From Mesotaenium endlicherianum (taxonomy: Eukaryota; Streptophyta; Zygnematophyceae; Zygnematales; Mesotaeniaceae), in assembly GCA_009602735.1 (NCBI GenBank), contig WELA01007952.1, forward strand, positions 1,111,827 to 1,148,363: a stretch of 36,537 nt of DNA. Direction: 5' to 3'. The translations under genes were made by a program, and so were the position numbers. Of this stretch, positions 31,831 to 36,537 are shown one piece after another. Position 1 is the first letter of the stretch; every line of letters starts with the position of its first letter. The notes under the pieces were generated by a model. The model had not been told where the DNA came from. It searched no databases and saw only the letters and a list, made by a program, of their open reading frames with translations.

Positions 31831-33364
31831 ATAGAGCCCGACCGTTGATTCGACCCAATATATAGTAGCATGCAGTGGCATATTAGCTTCAACTTTTGGT
31901 GTGTCTGAATATTATCCTGCATAGGGTGCTCGCATAGGGCGCTCTCAGTTGTTGGAGGCTGATACTGTCGCCTGTCAACGCTCAAGTACATGATAGGTCC
32001 TAAAGGACATCAAAAGTGAGGGTGGAGATAGGACACACAAATAAGGGCCTTCTGAGGTTGTCCATGTCATGATGGCATCGACACTTGAGAATAAGACGAC
32101 CAAGTTGTTGCAACATGGAGACCGCGTTTGCTTGTGTGAATAGAGATTGCAAGGGCTTTGTATGGTTGATGCAACATGCACCTTGCTAAATTAATCGAAT
32201 GCTTATTGAGCTGCAAGCGATTTGGATGGACTATATGAAGTGTGGCTCATGTAGAGGCTTGTTGATGGGGACAAGGGTAGTGGTTAATTGGCTTTATTTG
32301 TATGACTATATTGTGGTATGCACATACAGTTCACATGGAATGGTGTAAGAAATCTAACATGGTTGGGAAAAATTAGTGTAGGAGGTGCAAACTTCTATGG
32401 AAGCCGGTTATACGAAAGTATTGCATGCCAAGCAATGCTGAGAATCTTGTTTGCATTCAAGTCTTGGGCATCACGTGGCATTGCAAATATTCTCAACGCC
32501 TCACACGCTGTGCAATTCGTGCTCGCAATGGGTGCTTTGAGAAGGTCCATACTCTACTGCGGACCTCGAGAGAATATTAAAGTTTTAGCGTGATGGTGCA
32601 ACATGCCTTACATGGGCGGTGTTTGTATGGGTGAAATTGGAATTGTGCAACATTGTTTGCTACTACAGGTGGTTCCTCGTGTTGGGCTTTTTTTCCCACT
32701 TCAACGTCTAGTTAGCTCCCATAGATGCAGTGGGGACGCATCTCGTGTTAGATTCTTGACTTCAGCATGCAATCATCGAGCAGATTTGAGCTGTGGTCAA
32801 GAGCATGGCAAGTCTCCAGTGGTGATTAAAAAAGTTGCCACGTAGCCCTCTTTAACCCCTGCTCTGTGCATGACGGCGTGTTTTAATGGCAGGCCCGCTA
32901 TCTCCTCCCTTTCCTGCTCCACTACTGTCAAGTTCTAATCCTGCCAGGCTTGCACTTCCAGTTAGCTTCTATATTGTCGATGGAATTGTTAAATCAAAGC
33001 GTCAAAGTGTTTTCAACGTTTTGGATCGACAAAAGCACGAGACGAATAAAAATACCTCAGGACAGCACACTTATAAACAAGTGATACAACCTACCAACTT
33101 ATGTTACTCTGCCAAGAACGGTAGAAACCTTTTTGCAAATTATTAATTCTTAGAATAGGAGCTAAGAGAAAACCAATACTTGGTATGAGAACACTAAGTG
33201 CTAACCCCCTCAGTGGCGTGTGCCAGTGCAAGATGACCAGCAAATGGTCAGCCCCAGGAAACCTGCCACCGACACACGTGCAAAGGTCAACACACGTGCA
33301 AAGGTCGATCGACCAGGTTGATCCCCACGTGCAATGATGCACCGACCAGTCAACCGGGCCAGGG
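31831..33364. other. 3' flank and intergenic sequence, no gene recognised
   Basis: About 1.5 kb returning to AT-rich composition directly after the stop codon. It should contain the 3' UTR and poly(A) site of the upstream gene, but I cannot place them. Open frames are under 95 codons. An 18-bp tandem repeat lies at 33272-33307 and a 12-bp perfect palindrome (GGTCGATCGACC) at about 33303-33314, shortly before element C. Confidence 0.6.
33272..33307. repeat. 18-bp tandem repeat containing ACACGTG
   Basis: Two nearly identical 18-bp units, each with an ACACGTGCAAAGGTC core, lie directly upstream of a 12-bp palindrome. Function unknown. Confidence 0.75.
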
Positions 33365-34085
33365 TGTAATGAATCAGTATACTGGTTGATATAATATTCA
33401 TTTAAATAATATAGTTAAATAAGTTCAGCCTGCTGAACTCTAGTTAACAATCAGTCTGCTGGACTTTATACTTAATATCAGTTTAATGACTTGGCCGGAA
33501 GTAGCAGGCTGAGGTCACCTTAAGTCAGCTTGCTGACACATTCTTTGACAGCCAGCTGACTTCCGTACTCGGTAGCAGCGAACTGCCTCGATATGCATCT
33601 AAGTGTGGTATGCTAGATAAATGGCCAGATGACATCCCTATGATGGATGGCGATTCGGGATGATGGGAGATGGCGGTGGATTTGGTTAACCGAGGTCCTA
33701 CCAACGTGGTTAACTCCCGGGTAGGCGGTGCCATCGCACTGACCGTTGAACAGTAAACTCATTCCATGTACATATGCTAGGCATTGCTCTCGAGTTCGGC
33801 ATTCGGAAACGAGGCCAACTCTCTTGTACAGCTTACTGAGAGAGATCTGAATCCAAGGCGAGAAGCCATTGATACGCACTGTCTTCTAACCTTGCTTATG
33901 TATGAGTTTACTGATTTGCATTATTGATGCTAGTTTACTCGCATTTGACTTACGAGTATTATTCACTGCTAGTGTGTTGTCCTTTGCCGTTTAACCAGTT
34001 AACGGAAAATACCATAAAGATTACTTGCTGATATAAAGATCTTTATTAATTGTTAATCGCCTATTTGGTAAGTCGATTCATTTCA
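33365..34085 (+). repeat. 5' LTR of element C
   Basis: It begins TGTAATGAATC and ends GATTCATTTCA, one base before the primer site. A block near 33690-33735 (CCTACCAACGTGGTTAACTC and onwards) resembles the LTRs of element A at about 3700 and 8505. The partner LTR lies outside the window. Confidence 0.8.
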
Positions 34086-34086
34086 G

Positions 34087-34098
34087 TGGTATCGGAGC
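34087..34098 (+). other. Primer-binding site of element C
   Basis: TGGTATCGGAGC, one base after the LTR end, is identical to the primer sites of elements A and B. Confidence 0.88.
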
Positions 34099-34119
34099 AG
34101 TTATCACAGTCTTCTTTGT

Positions 34120-35626
34120 ATGGTAAGGACAAGGTCTCAAACTAGCAACTCCCGAGACATGGAGAACCAGGATAACGAGAATGTCAAAAACCAGGCGGAA
34201 AGCCATGTAGCGGGAACCCGTACCTATTCTGAAGCAGTAGCAGATACTGCAGCTAGAGAGGCTGCAGATGAGGCAGCTGCTATTGCCGCAGTCGCAGCTC
34301 AGCAAGCTGAGGAGGAGAGAGCCAGGCTAGAAGCTGAACAAGTAGCAAAGGCCGCTGAAGATACAGAAAGGAGGGAAAGACAGCCAGCTGACGAGCGCAC
34401 TGTCGAGGAACTCATGGCATCAAGGGCCAATGTTCTGAACCCACCTCCTGCCGTACAACTCAATGTACCCCTAGGTCAAATACGTGACCGGCTGAACGCG
34501 GCAGGAATTGCTGTTGCAGGTTCGAGAGGGATTGTTGAGGACACTACTCAGCGAGTAGATGCCAATGCTGCTGCTGCATTTGTTAATCTACCACCCCAAA
34601 GTGTAGACTTGGGAGCATTGTTCGTTCAGATGCAGTCGCAAATGGCGACCATGTATCAGTCCCAGCAGGAGGACAAAAGAATCATAATGTCCCTACTGCG
34701 GGACAGAGACCAACTGGGGTCTCACACCACTAGTAGTGGTGGTGGCCGAGGGTCTAGTAAGCTTAAGCCGAAACCTCCCCAGGAATATGATCCTGAGGGA
34801 AACAAAAAATATTACCTGATCAAGTTTCTCGCGGATGTTGAGCAATGGCTGGAGAATTACCCAGAATTGCAAGATTACGAGAAGGTCAGGCACACCGGTG
34901 CGTTACTGAAAGGCAGTGCCGCAGACTGGTGGCTTTACTGGAAAGAAGAGCGTAAGGCTCGGCAACTCGGTGACCCTACGTGGGTAGAGTTTGTCGAGAA
35001 GTTGCATGAGAAGTTTGATGTCATCAACCAGCAGGAGAAAGCTATCTATGCGATGATCTCCCTGACACTGAAGCAGACCACTTCAGTTGCTGAGTTTGCT
35101 CAAAAGTTCCAAGAGAACATGATGAAGCAGCCTGATTTGCCAGAACGGTATAGGATAGCATACTTCAGGTATGGCTTGAAATCCGAGGTCTCTGGTCATT
35201 TTGCTGAGAAAAAGTATGAGAAACTGTTTGACTTGATCCAGGATGCTGACGNTTGACTTGATCCAGGATGCTGACGCTTGGGATCAGCAGCAGTTCAATC
35301 ACAAGCGCCAGAGTATCGCTTTGGTGTCTAAGATTGTCAAGAAGCCCCACGGTTCCTACAATGCAATTGAAGGAGACCAGGCTCAGGATAATCAGGGTGA
35401 TGAACATGAGTATGAGTACAACGCTATTCAGTCTAGAGGTAGAGGTGGATCCTCTCGAGGTGGCTATGGAAGGGGTGGTGGTAGGACTAAGCCGAGACCA
35501 GCCTCAGCAAAATCCACTTGCTACCATTGTCAGCAGAAAGGCCACTACAGAGAACAGTGTCCGGTCAAGCACCTGCCCAAGGTCGAGAGAAAAGACCAGC
35601 CTTTAAAAGACAGCAACAGTCAGTAA
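34120..35626 (+). CDS. gag: Element C gag
   Basis: This is a capsid-nucleocapsid protein. The N-terminal part is Ala/Glu-rich and probably coiled-coil (EAADEAAAIAAVAAQQAEEE and onwards). The gag core follows, with VEQWLENYPEL, LLKGSAADWWLYW, VEFVEKLHEKFD, TTSVAEFAQKFQENM and RYGLKSEV. A Gly/Arg-rich linker then leads to one CCHC knuckle (CYHCQQKGHYREQC). An N at 35252 with a 24-bp repeated flank breaks the frame. Discounting the N and one copy of the repeat leaves a continuous 493-codon frame, so the break is an assembly artefact. The stop TAA (35624-35626) lies five codons after the TTTAAAA slip site. Confidence 0.93.
35228..35276. other. Single-N assembly join with a 24-bp duplicated flank
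   Basis: Bases 35228-35251 are repeated exactly at 35253-35276 on either side of the N. This is typical of two overlapping contig ends joined without merging. Confidence 0.9.
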
Positions 35627-35643
35627 TCCAGTCTACTGACTGT
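35602..35643 (+). promoter_or_regulatory. Probable -1 ribosomal frameshift signal of element C (gag to pol)
   Basis: The heptamer T TTA AAA (35602-35608) is in the gag phase. A 7-base spacer follows, then a perfect 10-bp stem (35616-35625 with 35634-35643: ACAGTCAGTA/TACTGACTGT) around an 8-base loop. The gag stop TAA overlaps the end of the first stem arm. Slipping back one base enters the open pol frame. Confidence 0.82.
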
Positions 35644-36537
35644 GAGGATGCTAGAGATAGTGAGTCGTCACTAGCTGCCCTCGTAGCAGGTATTATGGGT
35701 CCTGCTGAACTGGATTCACTATGCATGCCTGACAACCAGATAAAGGAGACCATCAGCAATATAGACGTCCAGAGAGTGCACACTCTGGATGCTCTTGTTC
35801 CACCTGATGTCCAACATTTCTTTGCTACGTCAGGAGAACAATGCGAAAGTCAGGAAAAGACAGTCCCCCCTATCCTACTGCATTGCATGATTGCAGGTAG
35901 GAAGGTGAGGGCATTTGTTGACGGAGGGGCGTCACATACTTTTATCCACAAGGACTTAGTTAAGCGGCTAAGGCTGCCTACTGTCACCCAAGGGAATAGA
36001 AAAATATTCCTTGGAGGTGCCTCAAGTATCCCGGGAGGAGTTATAACCAAGCCTATTGAGGTCCAGTTAGGTTCTGGCATTGATTTTCTAACTGAAACCC
36101 TTACATTTGAGGTACTCAACACTGGCTTTTATGATCTCGTGCTAGGCAGGTTCTGGCTTAACAGACATCAAGCTGAAGTGTGTTGGAGCAGAGGTACAGT
36201 TAAAGTGAGAGGAGCCAGTGATGGGCAGACTGACTTGGCACCCACCAGTGCTCTTCCTCTTATCCTGTGTGGATGGCAAATGAAGGAAAAGAAGAGGCTT
36301 CCAGAAGGATGCAAGTTGCTGAATGCAATGGAGTTCGTCAAAAGCTGGAACCAGAAGGAAGACAGAATGTTCTGTCTGCTGCTAAGAGAGGTACCTCCTC
36401 AACCTGAAGAAGTGGTTGAGAAAAAGGTAAGCCCTCCGGAGCACCCTACTGCTGCAAAAATTGTTGCTCAATACACTGATGTATTTAATATGCCTCCAGG
36501 ACTACCCCCTAAGAGGGAAGTAGATCATAGGATTGAT
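35608..36537 (+). CDS. pol: Element C pol, N-terminal part: spacer, aspartic protease, start of RT linker
   Basis: This frame is open for all 310 codons from the slip site to the window edge and has no suitable early Met, so it is best explained as a -1 extension of gag. After a spacer of about 100 residues comes a retropepsin-like domain with FVDGGASHTFI (catalytic Asp) and, further on, FYDLVLGRFWL, the usual second hydrophobic block. The final visible residues (QYTDVFNMPPGLPPKREVDH) are the linker that precedes RT in Ty3/gypsy elements. RT, RNase H and integrase would lie beyond the window. The Asp motif reads DGG rather than the commoner DSG or DTG. Confidence 0.9.

Larger units (their letters stand above)
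33365..36537 (+). mobile_element. Element C: Ty3/gypsy retrotransposon, 5' part, cut by the window end
   Basis: In order, this has a 721-bp LTR with imperfect inverted ends (TGTAATGAATC/GATTCATTTCA), a primer site, gag with a zinc knuckle, a frameshift signal, protease and the start of pol. It runs off the window before RT, so the 3' LTR and target duplication cannot be checked. Its LTR and the gag-protease spacer resemble element A. Its gag differs strongly from that of element B, so it is a different lineage. All frames seen are open once the assembly join at 35252 is allowed for. Confidence 0.92.

Noticed and set aside
32318..32593. 91-codon plus-strand open frame in the 3' intergenic region
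   Set aside because: It has no motif or codon bias and no plausible splice partner. Its length is within chance for this composition.
35929..35960. Protease motif DGG in element C taken as an inactivating change
   Set aside because: The catalytic Asp is present and the surrounding pattern is normal. I believe Gly at the second position occurs in some plant Ty3/gypsy proteases, so it is weak evidence of damage.

Overview
This window looks nuclear and eukaryotic, most likely from a streptophyte green plant or alga. A charophyte such as Chara is my best guess, but I could not test it. The evidence is a many-intron gene for a membrane protein whose core resembles an uncharacterised land-plant family I recall, Ty3/gypsy retrotransposons with a chromodomain integrase and initiator-tRNA-Met-type primer sites, and long introns full of dinucleotide repeats. 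There are no bacterial operons, CRISPR arrays or rRNA genes.

Layout. Positions 1-90 are a GT microsatellite, and 93-3292 hold no gene I can support. Positions 3293-16043 are a nested pair of LTR retrotransposons. The older element A has LTRs of about 1.2 kb, a coding-dead interior and a TCGAA target duplication. Its 3' LTR is split at 8787/15498 by element B (8788-15492, minus strand), a chromovirus with 503-bp LTRs and a GTTAT target duplication. Element B keeps gag, protease, RT, RNase H, integrase and chromodomain, but its pol frame is broken twice near 12381-12414. Positions 16049-18484 are AT-rich with no gene seen.

Positions 18485-31830 (plus strand) hold one gene that I assembled by hand as 14 exons in consistent reading phase (1071 codons plus stop). 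It encodes a signal peptide, two membrane segments, a glycosylatable ectodomain, a third membrane segment and a cytosolic tail of about 620 residues. Exons 2-14 and their introns are very GC-rich, whereas exon 1 and the flanks are not. A 223-bp verbatim copy of part of exon 3 sits between two single N bases at 26826 and 27050 and is almost certainly an assembly error. Positions 31831-33364 have no gene I can support.

Positions 33365-36537 are the 5' part of a third Ty3/gypsy element, C (plus strand), with an LTR, primer site, gag, protease and the start of pol; it runs off the window. The dead interior of element A contains a stretch clearly related to C.

The most interesting signal is at the two gag-pol junctions. 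Both elements B and C have a canonical -1 frameshift heptamer exactly in the gag phase, followed by a short spacer and a perfect hairpin that contains the gag stop codon, and pol lies in the -1 frame. The two cassettes differ in sequence (A AAA AAC with a 7-bp stem; T TTA AAA with a 10-bp stem), so they look like two versions of one expression strategy.
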